DNA from: Bacillota bacterium
GTDB lineage: Bacteria > Bacillota > Clostridia > Peptostreptococcales > Anaerovoracaceae
DNA: 5,991 nt
NCBI GenBank assembly: GCA_029219125.1
Contig: JAQXSU010000164.1
Location: 1 to 5,991 of the forward strand
Reading direction: 5' to 3'
Below the pieces are notes generated by a model, which worked only from the letters and a program-made list of their open reading frames with translations, was not told the DNA's origin and did no database searches. The position numbers and the translations under genes are program-made. Of this stretch, positions 1 to 5,533 are shown in pieces; the first letter of the stretch is position 1; each line of letters opens with the position of its first letter.

Positions 1-173
1 TCCAGACCTGCTTCCGCCATGAGGCGCGCCTTTACGGTCTCCGACGTGTTCGCCTTTGCGATAATGGTTTCCACATTGCCCGGCATGACCCGGAACAGGA
101 AAAAATTAAACGCGATCACAAAAAAGATCGTAACGCAGGAAAAGAAGAATCTCTTAATAATACGAAGTGCCAA
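1..173 (-). CDS. Peptide ABC transporter permease, DppB-like, N-terminal part (cut by window edge)
   Basis: This is the first 57 codons of an inner-membrane permease subunit of a dipeptide/oligopeptide-type ABC importer. The translation begins MALRIIKRFFFSCVTIFFVI and has one hydrophobic segment at about residues 8-28. It is followed by FRVMPGN, which matches the 'RL.PGDP' element that follows TM1 in DppB/OppB permeases, and then a charged periplasm-side stretch ending MAEAGL. I chose a TTG start at 171-173 because a perfect AAGGAGG (182-188) lies 8 nt upstream and no ATG is suitably placed. Family members are about 300-340 aa, so most of the gene lies beyond the left edge. It follows the solute-binding protein gene by 77 nt, separated by a stem-loop, and is probably in the same operon. 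The second permease and ATPase genes would be expected further left, outside the window. Confidence 0.85.
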   Translation of the reverse strand, partial: MALRIIKRFFFSCVTIFFVIAFNFFLFRVMPGNVETIIAKANTSETVKARLMAEAGL

Positions 174-181
174 TTCTTCCT

Positions 182-188
182 CCTCCTT
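182..188 (-). promoter_or_regulatory. Ribosome binding site setting the permease TTG start
   Basis: AAGGAGG on the minus strand lies inside a purine-rich GGAAAGGAGGAGGAAG stretch, 8 nt before TTG at 171-173. It decides the unusual start codon. Confidence 0.7.
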
Positions 189-207
189 TCCTTTTTCTTA
201 TATGATC

Positions 208-230
208 AGAGGGGCAGAACCTGCCCCTCT
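208..230 (-). promoter_or_regulatory. Intercistronic stem-loop between binding protein and permease
   Basis: A perfect 10-bp stem (208-217 with 221-230, mostly G-C) closes a 3-nt loop, 20 nt after the stop of the solute-binding protein gene. It is not followed by a T-run on either strand; the minus strand continues GATCATATAAG. It is therefore probably not a full terminator. In other ABC importers, a hairpin at this place stabilises the upstream mRNA or partly stops transcription, giving more binding protein than permease. The structure is seen directly; that role is inferred. Confidence 0.75.
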
Positions 231-250
231 CATAGTTCAGTTTACAGCCG

Positions 251-1840
251 TCATCCGTTTGCAGGCGCAAGATGACAGTAGTTGTAATACAATTCGTTGC
301 CAAATAAGCCGTGACTGTTTGCCTTGTATCCGGTCCATTTTGCAGAATTGATCGCCTGTACGCTCTGGTCGAAGCACAGGAAGGTATAGGGGCAGTCCTC
401 GTACAGGATCGCCTGATAGTCTTCTATGTACCGTGCGCGTTCAGCCGGATCGGCCGTAGCGTATACAAGGTCATAAGCTGCATCGAATTCCGGATTCTGA
501 TAGGAAACGCCGGCATAGCCCAGTGTTTCGTAATCCTGGAAAATACACATAATGGTTCCGGGATCCGCGTCACCGCCCCAGCCGTCCAGGATCAGCTGCC
601 AGTCCGGATTTCCGTCATAACAGGTATCCCACATTGCGGTCTTTTCCATGGGATTCCACGCAATTTCAATTCCCGCCTGCTGACAGTTGGTAATCAGCAT
701 ATTTACGGTCGCGCTCTGCCAGGAGCTTCTGTCGGAAGCCGTAATAACTTCCAGGCTGATCTTCTGTCCGTTCTTTTCACGAATACCGTCGCCGTCGGTG
801 TCCTTGTATCCGGCCGCATCCAGAAGTTCATTTGCTTTCGCAATGTTCAGGTCTCTCTTTTCTGCGGGCGTATAGACGAAACCATCATTGTTGACCGCAC
901 CGTAAGCGATATCGGCCAGTCCGCCGTAGCTCATTTCAATGACGTTTTCCTTATCGACGCAGTAGTCAACGGCATATCGGATGGTCTTATCCGCGCACAG
1001 TTCATCCAGAAGGTTGTATCCCAGGTATTCGAAACCAAAGGAGGCATATGCGCCGGCTTCAATACCGGACACCGAACTCAGCGCATCCAGCTGTGTCTTT
1101 TCCAGCGTATAGGCCGCATCCACTTCCCCCAGCTTCAGCGCCTGGGCGATGGCATCGGAGTTGTTGTATTCGGTAAATACCAGCACGTCGATAGCCGGAA
1201 CATCGCCCCAGTATTTTGCGTTCTTCACAAAGGCCGTACTGCCGCTGCCGCTTCTTTCCGGACTGTAGATAAACGGGCCGGAGCCGACCAGTTCCGCCGG
1301 TTCATAACTGAGTACGTCTTCCAGGCCGCTCCAGATGTGTTCCGGCAGGATCGGAATGATCTGGTACAGCATATCCGGCTTGGCGTTTTCGCAATGAAAT
1401 ACCACTGTGAAATCATCCGGACATTCAACAGATACAAAACCGGATGCATGGAGAGAATACATGTAGCTGTCGACCGCGTGTTCGTAGGTCCACTTTACGT
1501 CTGCAGAGGTCAGCTGCTCGCCGTCACTGAAGTAAACATCGTCTCTCAAATGGAAGGTCCATACATTGTTTTCTTCGGTCCAGTCCTTTGCCACTCTCGG
1601 TATGGCATTGTACTCATCATCATAGGTAATCAGACAATCGTATGCTATGTTCAGCCAGTCATAAACCATGCTGCTTTCGGTTGTGAAGAAGTTTAGGGTA
1701 TCGTAGCCGCCGGGGATCGCCACGTTAAAAATCACTTCTCCACCCTCGTCCTTGGATGGGCTGCCTCCACAGGCTGCCAGTGAAAAAATCATGATCAGCG
1801 CAAGCAGGCTTGCAAACAGCTTCTTTCCGGTTTTCTTCAT
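251..1840 (-). CDS. Peptide-type ABC transporter substrate-binding lipoprotein (SBP family 5)
   Basis: This 529-aa extracytoplasmic lipoprotein captures ligand for an ABC importer of the dipeptide/oligopeptide class. It has a type II signal peptide: basic MKKTGKK, a hydrophobic core, then lipobox LAAC with Cys24 as the lipidation site. The family 5 signature W94-TFHLRDDVYFSDGEQLT-SADVKWTYE spans about residues 94-120. GSGPF follows at 186-190, DTDGDGIREKNG at 347-358 and a DGWGGDADP motif at 419-427. Asp424 lines up by eye with the acidic residue that holds the peptide amino group in DppA/OppA. Length is normal for the family. The ATG start has AAGGAGG (1849-1855) 8 nt upstream. It lies 19 nt after the LD-carboxypeptidase gene and ahead of a permease, so the three are probably one operon. 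Ligand is not certain: murein peptides are suggested by the neighbour, but other family members bind nickel, sugars or other peptides. Confidence 0.95.
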   Translation of the reverse strand: MKKTGKKLFASLLALIMIFSLAACGGSPSKDEGGEVIFNVAIPGGYDTLNFFTTESSMVYDWLNIAYDCLITYDDEYNAIPRVAKDWTEENNVWTFHLRDDVYFSDGEQLTSADVKWTYEHAVDSYMYSLHASGFVSVECPDDFTVVFHCENAKPDMLYQIIPILPEHIWSGLEDVLSYEPAELVGSGPFIYSPERSGSGSTAFVKNAKYWGDVPAIDVLVFTEYNNSDAIAQALKLGEVDAAYTLEKTQLDALSSVSGIEAGAYASFGFEYLGYNLLDELCADKTIRYAVDYCVDKENVIEMSYGGLADIAYGAVNNDGFVYTPAEKRDLNIAKANELLDAAGYKDTDGDGIREKNGQKISLEVITASDRSSWQSATVNMLITNCQQAGIEIAWNPMEKTAMWDTCYDGNPDWQLILDGWGGDADPGTIMCIFQDYETLGYAGVSYQNPEFDAAYDLVYATADPAERARYIEDYQAILYEDCPYTFLCFDQSVQAINSAKWTGYKANSHGLFGNELYYNYCHLAPANG

Positions 1841-1859
1841 CTCGGGTTCCTCCTTGTCG

Positions 1860-2808
1860 TTATATTACTCCGGCTTCCAACACCGTGAATGTCTTCTTGT
1901 CTGCATCCAGCCGGCACCTGACACCCAGCGGCAGTGTGGCAAGGTCCTCACCGTGCCCCAGGGGAAGTCCGTACAGCGCGGGTTTTTTCAGGGGTTCCAG
2001 ATAGTAGGTGAGCACATCCTCCAGCGTTGTGTCACATACAAACCCAGGCTTATAATCGTAAGGTACGCAGTTTTCGCAATGGCCAATCATGAACCCTGCG
2101 GCATCCTTGAGCTTTCCCGCATTCCGCAGATGGCTCAGTGCGTGGTCCATGATCCATGGCTCTGCGTCTACATCCTCAAAAAAGAGGATTTTATCCTTAC
2201 AGTCGATTTCGTAAGGGGTGCCCAGGCTGGCGCAGATCAGCGTCAGGCAGCCCCCCACTACGGGCGCTTCACAGGCACCTCCGTGAATGGATGTGAGCCA
2301 CTTCTTCGGGCTGCTTTTTTTGATTTCTCCGGCAGGCTCAGGAATTCCCAGCGTCCTGAAAAAGCTTTCTTTCGTATAGGCACTCAGATCTTCCTCGTTG
2401 AACCGTGCCATACCCGGACTGTAGAAGGTTACCAGACCGCTGAATTTCTGCATGGCCAGGTGCAGGGATGTGATATCGCTGAATCCGGTAAAAATCTTCG
2501 GTTTGCGGCGGATCAGTTCATAATCCAGTTTGTCGATGATCTGGGCAGATCCATAGCCCCCCCTGGGTTGCAAAGATGGCATCGATATCCTCCCGTTCAA
2601 ACATTTCGTTGATATCATCCGCCCGCTCCTGCTCACTGGCTGCAGTGAACCCTTTGGTCTTATTCACGTTTCTGCCAATGACCACCTTGTAGCCCAGGTT
2701 TTCCAGATATTCTTTCGCCCTGACAATTTCGCTGCGGTTCTCCGATGGGCTTGCCGGAGATACAACACCAATGGTATTTCCTTTTTCCAGATGTTTTGCT
2801 TTCATCAT
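1860..2808 (-). pseudogene. ldcA: LD-carboxypeptidase (peptidase S66, LdcA/MccF family), broken by a +1 frameshift in a seven-G tract
   Basis: S66 serine peptidases remove the terminal D-Ala from murein tetrapeptides in the cytoplasm; MccF relatives cleave microcin C-type antibiotics. The first frame (ATG 2806-2808, 96 aa to 2518) carries the N-terminal GVVSPASP motif and runs to DAIFATQGG. The next frame then carries YGSAQIIDKL through to the C-terminus at 1860. Removing one G from the run at 2557-2563 joins them into a 315-aa protein of normal family length. In that protein the nucleophile is Ser110 (GFSDIT), with Glu211 (LFFEDV) and His285 (LPLGHG) completing the triad, so the rest of the gene looks intact. 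As written, the first frame stops before the nucleophile and should be inactive. A second ATG (2803-2805) follows directly. The start lies 1 nt after the upstream stop, with GGAGGAGGG (2821-2829) as ribosome binding site. The frameshift could be a sequencing error, a recent mutation or a slippery/phase-variable tract. Confidence 0.9.
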
Positions 2809-2809
2809 T

Positions 2810-3133
2810 TCAGCCGTTCTCCCTCCTCCGGACAGCTCGCAGTTTTCGCCGGTTCAGCTTCATGCAGAGCACGGTCAGTGCCGCTCCTGCAAGGAAAGCA
2901 AAAACACCTATCACAATGTATGCTTCCCCTCCGTTATGCAAAAGCACCGTACCATACTCCGTCTGTATGGTAAAAATACCCGGCCCCTGTTTCAACCTGA
3001 GCAAACTGCCGATTCCGCCGCTCAACATGATGCACACGGCGGCCAGGCTGACCATAGCCCTTTTCTCATACCTGCTGCGGTACCGTGAAATCTGTTTTCG
3101 GATCTGCTTCATTCTCACACTGGAATCCCGCAA
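2810..3133 (-). CDS. Small two-TM membrane protein of unknown function, related to the one in the sigma operon
   Basis: This 107-aa protein belongs to no family I recognise. It has a basic amphipathic N-terminus (residues 1-25, rich in R/K), TM1 at about 26-46 and a 23-residue outside loop. TM2 at about 70-92 is followed by a basic tail containing NRRK and RRRE. Both ends should be cytoplasmic. Around TM2, EAYIVIGVFAFLAGAALTVL parallels EALGYVIMAIFAFLLGVCVT of the 129-aa protein at 4531-4920, and both have RR just after the segment. They are probably diverged paralogues. A TTG start at 3131-3133 is chosen because GGGAGGAG (3143-3150) sits 9 nt upstream; the first ATG (3110-3112) is too far from any ribosome binding site. 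It is the first gene after the terminator and is 1 nt from the LD-carboxypeptidase start, so the two are translationally coupled. Confidence 0.75.
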   Translation of the reverse strand: MRDSSVRMKQIRKQISRYRSRYEKRAMVSLAAVCIMLSGGIGSLLRLKQGPGIFTIQTEYGTVLLHNGGEAYIVIGVFAFLAGAALTVLCMKLNRRKLRAVRRRENG

Positions 3134-3142
3134 AAGTCCGAT

Positions 3143-3150
3143 CTCCTCCC
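3143..3150 (-). promoter_or_regulatory. Ribosome binding site setting the TTG start of the 107-aa gene
   Basis: GGGAGGAG on the minus strand lies 9 nt before TTG at 3131-3133. It supports this start over the in-frame ATG 21 nt further in. Confidence 0.6.
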
Positions 3151-3170
3151 TTCCTCTGAAATGACCTGTT

Positions 3171-3178
3171 GTTATATA
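3171..3178 (-). promoter_or_regulatory. Possible -10 element for the transport/peptidase operon
   Basis: The minus strand reads TATATAAC here, between the terminator at 3194-3224 and the ribosome binding site of the 107-aa gene. It resembles a -10 box (TATATA or TATAAC). No good -35 exists: 16-17 nt upstream there is only the T-run of the terminator. An alternative sigma factor or terminator readthrough could drive the operon instead. This is a weak call based mainly on position. Confidence 0.25.
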
Positions 3179-3193
3179 AAAGACAAAAAAAGA

Positions 3194-3224
3194 AAAAAAC
3201 TTCCACCCCCGGCAGAAGTTTTTT
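3194..3224 (-). terminator. Intrinsic terminator after the protease gene
   Basis: On the minus strand AAAAAACTTC pairs with GAAGTTTTTT (10 bp) around an 11-nt G-rich loop. The 3' arm runs into a T-tract (seven T, C, seven T). It lies 46 nt after the protease stop and separates the four-gene sigma operon from the peptidase/transport operon. The A-rich 5' arm and T-rich 3' arm are typical of Firmicute rho-independent terminators. Confidence 0.85.
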
Positions 3225-3265
3225 AAAGTTTTTTGCTTATTTTTGAGGTTTTTTGTTTATTATTG
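3218..3265. repeat. Short imperfect direct repeats in an A/T-rich 3' untranslated stretch
   Basis: GTTTTTT occurs at 3218, 3228 and 3248 on the plus strand. The copies at 3228-3245 and 3248-3265 extend to 18 bp with two mismatches, giving a 20-bp period. They sit between the protease stop and its terminator, and the last base of the first copy region is part of the terminator arm. The transcript is A-rich here (CAAAAAAC motifs). Low sequence complexity may explain it. Confidence 0.5.
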
Positions 3266-3270
3266 TCCCG

Positions 3271-3912
3271 TTATTCCAGCCGGATATGTACCTTCGGCAG
3301 CAGGATTCTCAATCCGAAGATGCAAAGGATCAGCACGGACGGAAACATGTATCCGACCGTCTGCCACACGCCTTCTGCTGTAACCAGCAGATTATAAATG
3401 GCATGAAACACGATACAGGCCCCCAGAATCCCGATCGTTCCTGTGACAGCAAGCCAGCGCTGTCGGAACACGTATGCGATGCCATAGCCAACAGCAATCC
3501 CGCACAAAATATGAATTGCACCCGCTGATATGCCGCGAATCAGAAGAAACGTGAAATTCCCGGCTCCGTTTTCTGACAGGTAACACACATTTTCAAAAGT
3601 GGCGAAGCCAACTGCAATGGATATGGCCGCCGGCGTGATTTCCTGCGGTTCCGGCTCAAAGATGAGGATAAAAAACAGCAGCGGCACCAGTTTCAGTATT
3701 TCCTCGCAGACCGGAGAGATCTCAATGGCCGCAGTGACGCCGTCCACCTGATACAGCACCATAAAAAAGCTGTTCACATATGCCGATACCATGCAGATCC
3801 CCATTCCGATGCAGAGCAGCAAGGTAAACCTTCGCTGGGTCCCTTTCACTAAAAGCAGAGAAAGCAGCAGCGGTACGGAAATGCAGATAAACACATTTTC
3901 AATATAGGTCAA
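3271..3912 (-). CDS. prsW: PrsW-family intramembrane metalloprotease (M82)
   Basis: PrsW proteins are polytopic membrane proteases. B. subtilis PrsW makes the first cut in anti-sigma RsiW and so starts release of sigma-W. This 213-aa protein has about seven hydrophobic segments and the four family motifs. They are CEEILK (Glu70, Glu71, Lys74), GFATFEN (Glu107, Asn108), RGISAGAIH (His134) and FHAIYN (His170, Asn174), numbered from the TTG start. All expected catalytic or metal-binding residues are present, so it should be active. I place the start at TTG 3910-3912. It overlaps the upstream TGA as TTGA and has AAAGGAGG (3923-3930) 10 nt upstream. An in-frame ATG at 3952-3954 would add 14 hydrophilic residues and has no such site. 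It closes an overlapping operon with an ECF sigma factor and a two-TM protein, the likeliest substrate. A CPBP/Rce1-like relative is the alternative, but the EN and HxxxN motifs favour PrsW. Confidence 0.88.
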   Translation of the reverse strand: MTYIENVFICISVPLLLSLLLVKGTQRRFTLLLCIGMGICMVSAYVNSFFMVLYQVDGVTAAIEISPVCEEILKLVPLLFFILIFEPEPQEITPAAISIAVGFATFENVCYLSENGAGNFTFLLIRGISAGAIHILCGIAVGYGIAYVFRQRWLAVTGTIGILGACIVFHAIYNLLVTAEGVWQTVGYMFPSVLILCIFGLRILLPKVHIRLE

Positions 3913-4538
3913 GGCTGCTGCGCCTCCTTTCTGATCATCCGGAACAAACTGCACAGACTGAGCGTAAACAGGATATCTACTGCGAAGTACAGATTAAACG
4001 TACTGAAGTCCGAAACATACTCCGAAACAAAATACACCAGTATCTGAAGAATTACCACGGCAATCATCATCCGGTCGAAGGCTGCCGGATGTGCGCCAGA
4101 CAGATGGGCACGGCGGATTCTGATGGATGAAATATATACGATGGCGCTCGCGATCACGCCGAATGCCAGGGACATGAGAATGGAGTTTCCCATGACCTCG
4201 CTGTGCACCGAGGCTGCCAGGGTGAACAGCGCCAGCATTGCCGGAACCGGCTGAAAATCCACGTTTTTCCGTTCCTGCCGCAGTATGACGAGGAACAGGA
4301 AAAACAGATATCCGGCCATCCAGGAAATTTCAGATACATAAAAGATCCGCGGGATGTCTCCGATGATCGTAAGATGGAGCATGTAAAAAAGCGTTCCCAG
4401 CATGATACTGCCATAAGCACATGCCAGCACCACCAGCTTGCGGCTGGAATACTTCAGCCCGGCGGCGCCCGAAACGACCATCATGCCCATCAGCGACAAG
4501 GTCTGAAAAACATTATCAAAAATCTCAAAGTTATCCAT
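3909..4538 (-). CDS. Seven-TM membrane protein of unknown family, in the sigma/protease operon
   Basis: I do not recognise a family. The 209-aa product has seven likely membrane segments at about residues 8-29, 33-57, 66-87, 97-112, 117-138, 155-175 and 181-201. A basic loop (RIRRAHLSGAH, about 140-150) and a basic C-terminus (FRMIRKE) follow the positive-inside pattern. There is no obvious enzyme motif; Glu70 within TM3 (YVSEISW) and Glu173 in TM6 are buried charges worth noting. The ATG (4536-4538) overlaps the upstream stop in an 8-nt ATGGATAA arrangement. AAGGAG, encoded inside the repeat tail of the upstream gene, lies 10 nt before it. The stop overlaps the protease start in TTGA. Such coupling suggests fixed stoichiometry. 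By position it could be a sensor, or a partner that presents or shields the protease substrate; that is inference only. Confidence 0.85.
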   Translation of the reverse strand: MDNFEIFDNVFQTLSLMGMMVVSGAAGLKYSSRKLVVLACAYGSIMLGTLFYMLHLTIIGDIPRIFYVSEISWMAGYLFFLFLVILRQERKNVDFQPVPAMLALFTLAASVHSEVMGNSILMSLAFGVIASAIVYISSIRIRRAHLSGAHPAAFDRMMIAVVILQILVYFVSEYVSDFSTFNLYFAVDILFTLSLCSLFRMIRKEAQQP

Positions 4539-4920
4539 GTTCGCCTGACTCCTTCGGATCAGACTCCTTTGAATCAGACTCGTGCATCTGCCGCTGCTGC
4601 CTGCGGTGGATCACATGAAGGAGCATCGTCACGCAGACCCCCAGCAAAAAGGCGAAGATGGCCATGATCACATAACCCAGTGCCTCGCTTCCGGCCAGCA
4701 GGCTGGCTGCTCCCGATGTATGGGATACCGGTGCTTCGCCAAAACAGGAGGTGATGTGCGGCATTGCGCTGCCGATGACCGCCAGAAGGCACAGACACGC
4801 TGCCAGGCTCACTCCGCTTAGGACCGTCATCTGAATTTTGTGTTTTTTCCTCTGCTGTTCTTTTCTGATGATTTCAGCGCGCCGCCGGACCAGCGCCGCG
4901 CGTTCCTCATTTGTCCGCAT
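4531..4920 (-). CDS. Small two-TM protein encoded with the sigma factor; candidate membrane anti-sigma factor
   Basis: This 129-aa protein has a very charged N-terminal helix (residues 1-29, many R/E/K), then TM1 at about 31-53. An outside loop follows at about 54-79, then TM2 at about 82-104, and a cytoplasmic tail ending in ESDSKESDPKESG repeats. Both ends should lie in the cytoplasm. It starts inside the sigma gene (14-nt overlap, with AAGGAAGG 8 nt before the ATG), the usual arrangement for an anti-sigma factor. With a PrsW protease two genes later, it is the best candidate for the cleaved regulator. It lacks the HxxxCxxC zinc anti-sigma motif of RsiW, and its N-terminal domain is short, so it would be an unusual anti-sigma factor. 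Its TM2 region (IFAFLLG.CVT) resembles that of the 107-aa protein at 2810-3133. A scaffold or accessory role remains possible. Confidence 0.8.
   Translation of the reverse strand: MRTNEERAALVRRRAEIIRKEQQRKKHKIQMTVLSGVSLAACLCLLAVIGSAMPHITSCFGEAPVSHTSGAASLLAGSEALGYVIMAIFAFLLGVCVTMLLHVIHRRQQRQMHESDSKESDPKESGEHG
4546..4581 (-). repeat. 15-nt tandem repeat encoding the acidic ESDxK tail
   Basis: Two full copies and a partial third of GAGTCTGATTCAAAG-like units (second copy differs at two positions) encode ESDSK-ESDPK-ES at residues 114-125 of the two-TM protein. Each unit junction contains AAGGAGTC. The last one provides the ribosome binding site of the downstream seven-TM gene, so the repeat has coding and translation-initiation roles at once. 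Confidence 0.8.
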
Positions 4921-5461
4921 AATCGAATCCTTCCTTCTCCAATATGGTTTTCAGGCTCTGCTTTCCCCTGTAAACCAGTTTGGTGATCTGACTTTCTGAT
5001 TTTCCCATAACGGAAGCTGCCTGCCGGTAGCTCATATCCTCAAAGTATACCAGATACAGCGCTTCCCGATAATCCTCCTTCAGCGCCTCCATGGCTTTAT
5101 ACAGCTGCCGTTTCCGTTCCTTTCCGTAAAGCGGCGTTTCTGCCAGCACCTCGCCCTTCGGCTCAAATGTCAGTTCATCCAGGCTGAGAAGCCGCAGCCG
5201 GTGCTTCTTCCGGTGCCGTCCGGCAAGATTTCTCCCGATCCTGAACAGATATCCTCTGAAGCTGCCCTGCTCACCGACCGGCCGGGGCTTGGCAAACATC
5301 AGGGCAAACGCCTCGATCATCAGGTCTTCCGCCTCCTGAAGGTCGCCAAGAAATCCGTGTATGTATAATGTAAGCGTATCACCATACCGTGCGACCAGTT
5401 CATCGGCCGCTGTTTCATCCCCGGCAAGATACTGTTGATACAGTTTTTCATCTCCTGTCAC
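4907..5461 (-). CDS. ECF-type RNA polymerase sigma factor
   Basis: This 184-aa cytoplasmic sigma-70 family protein directs RNA polymerase to a specific promoter set. It has region 2 at about residues 18-88, with the QEAEDLMIEAF core-binding helix at 42-52 and FRGYLFRIGRNLAGRHRKK at 68-86 for -10 recognition. Region 4 lies at about 115-175, with the YREALYLVYFEDMSYRQAA helices and the recognition helix MGKSESQITKLVYRGKQSL at 152-170. There is no region 1.1 or 3, as expected for an ECF factor. The GTG start (5459-5461) is chosen because AGAAGGA lies 8 nt upstream, while an upstream in-frame TGA blocks extension and a nearby ATG is out of frame. It heads a four-gene overlapping operon ending in PrsW. 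No convincing promoter is visible in the short upstream gap, and I see no clear ECF GAAC/CGTC pair to support autoregulation. ECF subgroup and target genes cannot be told from this sequence. Confidence 0.93.
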   Translation of the reverse strand: MTGDEKLYQQYLAGDETAADELVARYGDTLTLYIHGFLGDLQEAEDLMIEAFALMFAKPRPVGEQGSFRGYLFRIGRNLAGRHRKKHRLRLLSLDELTFEPKGEVLAETPLYGKERKRQLYKAMEALKEDYREALYLVYFEDMSYRQAASVMGKSESQITKLVYRGKQSLKTILEKEGFDYADK

Positions 5462-5469
5462 AGTACTGT
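5460..5469. other. 10-bp perfect palindrome at the sigma gene start
   Basis: ACAGTACTGT is its own reverse complement. It occupies the spacer between the ribosome binding site and the GTG start, overlapping two bases of the start codon. It could be a small operator or mRNA structure, or chance; there is no second half-site nearby. Confidence 0.4.
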
Positions 5470-5494
5470 CCTTCTTCCATCAAAAAATACTGAA

Positions 5495-5524
5495 CAAAAA
5501 GGGTGAGAAAACCTTCCCTTTCTG
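5495..5524 (-). terminator. Probable intrinsic terminator between the right-edge frame and the sigma gene
   Basis: On the minus strand CAGAAAGGG pairs with CCCTTTTTG (9 bp with one G-U) around a 12-nt loop. The T-rich run TTTTTGTTCAGTATTTTTTG overlaps and follows the 3' arm. It begins 9 nt after the stop of the frame at 5534-5991 and lies 33 nt before the sigma GTG, so it probably ends the upstream transcript. The stem is modest, so partial readthrough into the sigma operon, or a role as 5' leader hairpin, is possible. Confidence 0.55.
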
Positions 5525-5533
5525 ATACTGCCT

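Noticed and set aside
311..1696. A 461-codon open frame on the plus strand
   Set aside because: It lies entirely antisense to the well-supported binding protein gene, has no suitable ribosome binding site and a composition typical of a complementary-frame shadow.
1752..2612. A 286-codon open frame on the plus strand
   Set aside because: It spans the antisense of the binding protein start, the intergenic gap and the LD-carboxypeptidase, and its translation matches no recognisable protein pattern. The minus-strand S66 motifs are decisive.
3218..3265. Direct repeats as a CRISPR-like or regulatory array
   Set aside because: Units are only 18 bp, imperfect, poly-T rich and too few, with no spacers of constant length.
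3952..3954. ATG as start of the protease gene
   Set aside because: It lies deep inside the upstream gene with no ribosome binding site and adds a hydrophilic stretch. The TTG with AAAGGAGG and TTGA overlap is much better.
5484..5511. TTTTCT and TATTTT spaced 16 nt apart as a promoter for the sigma operon
   Set aside because: Both boxes are poor matches to the -35 and -10 consensus, and they lie in a T-rich terminator region where such matches are expected by chance.
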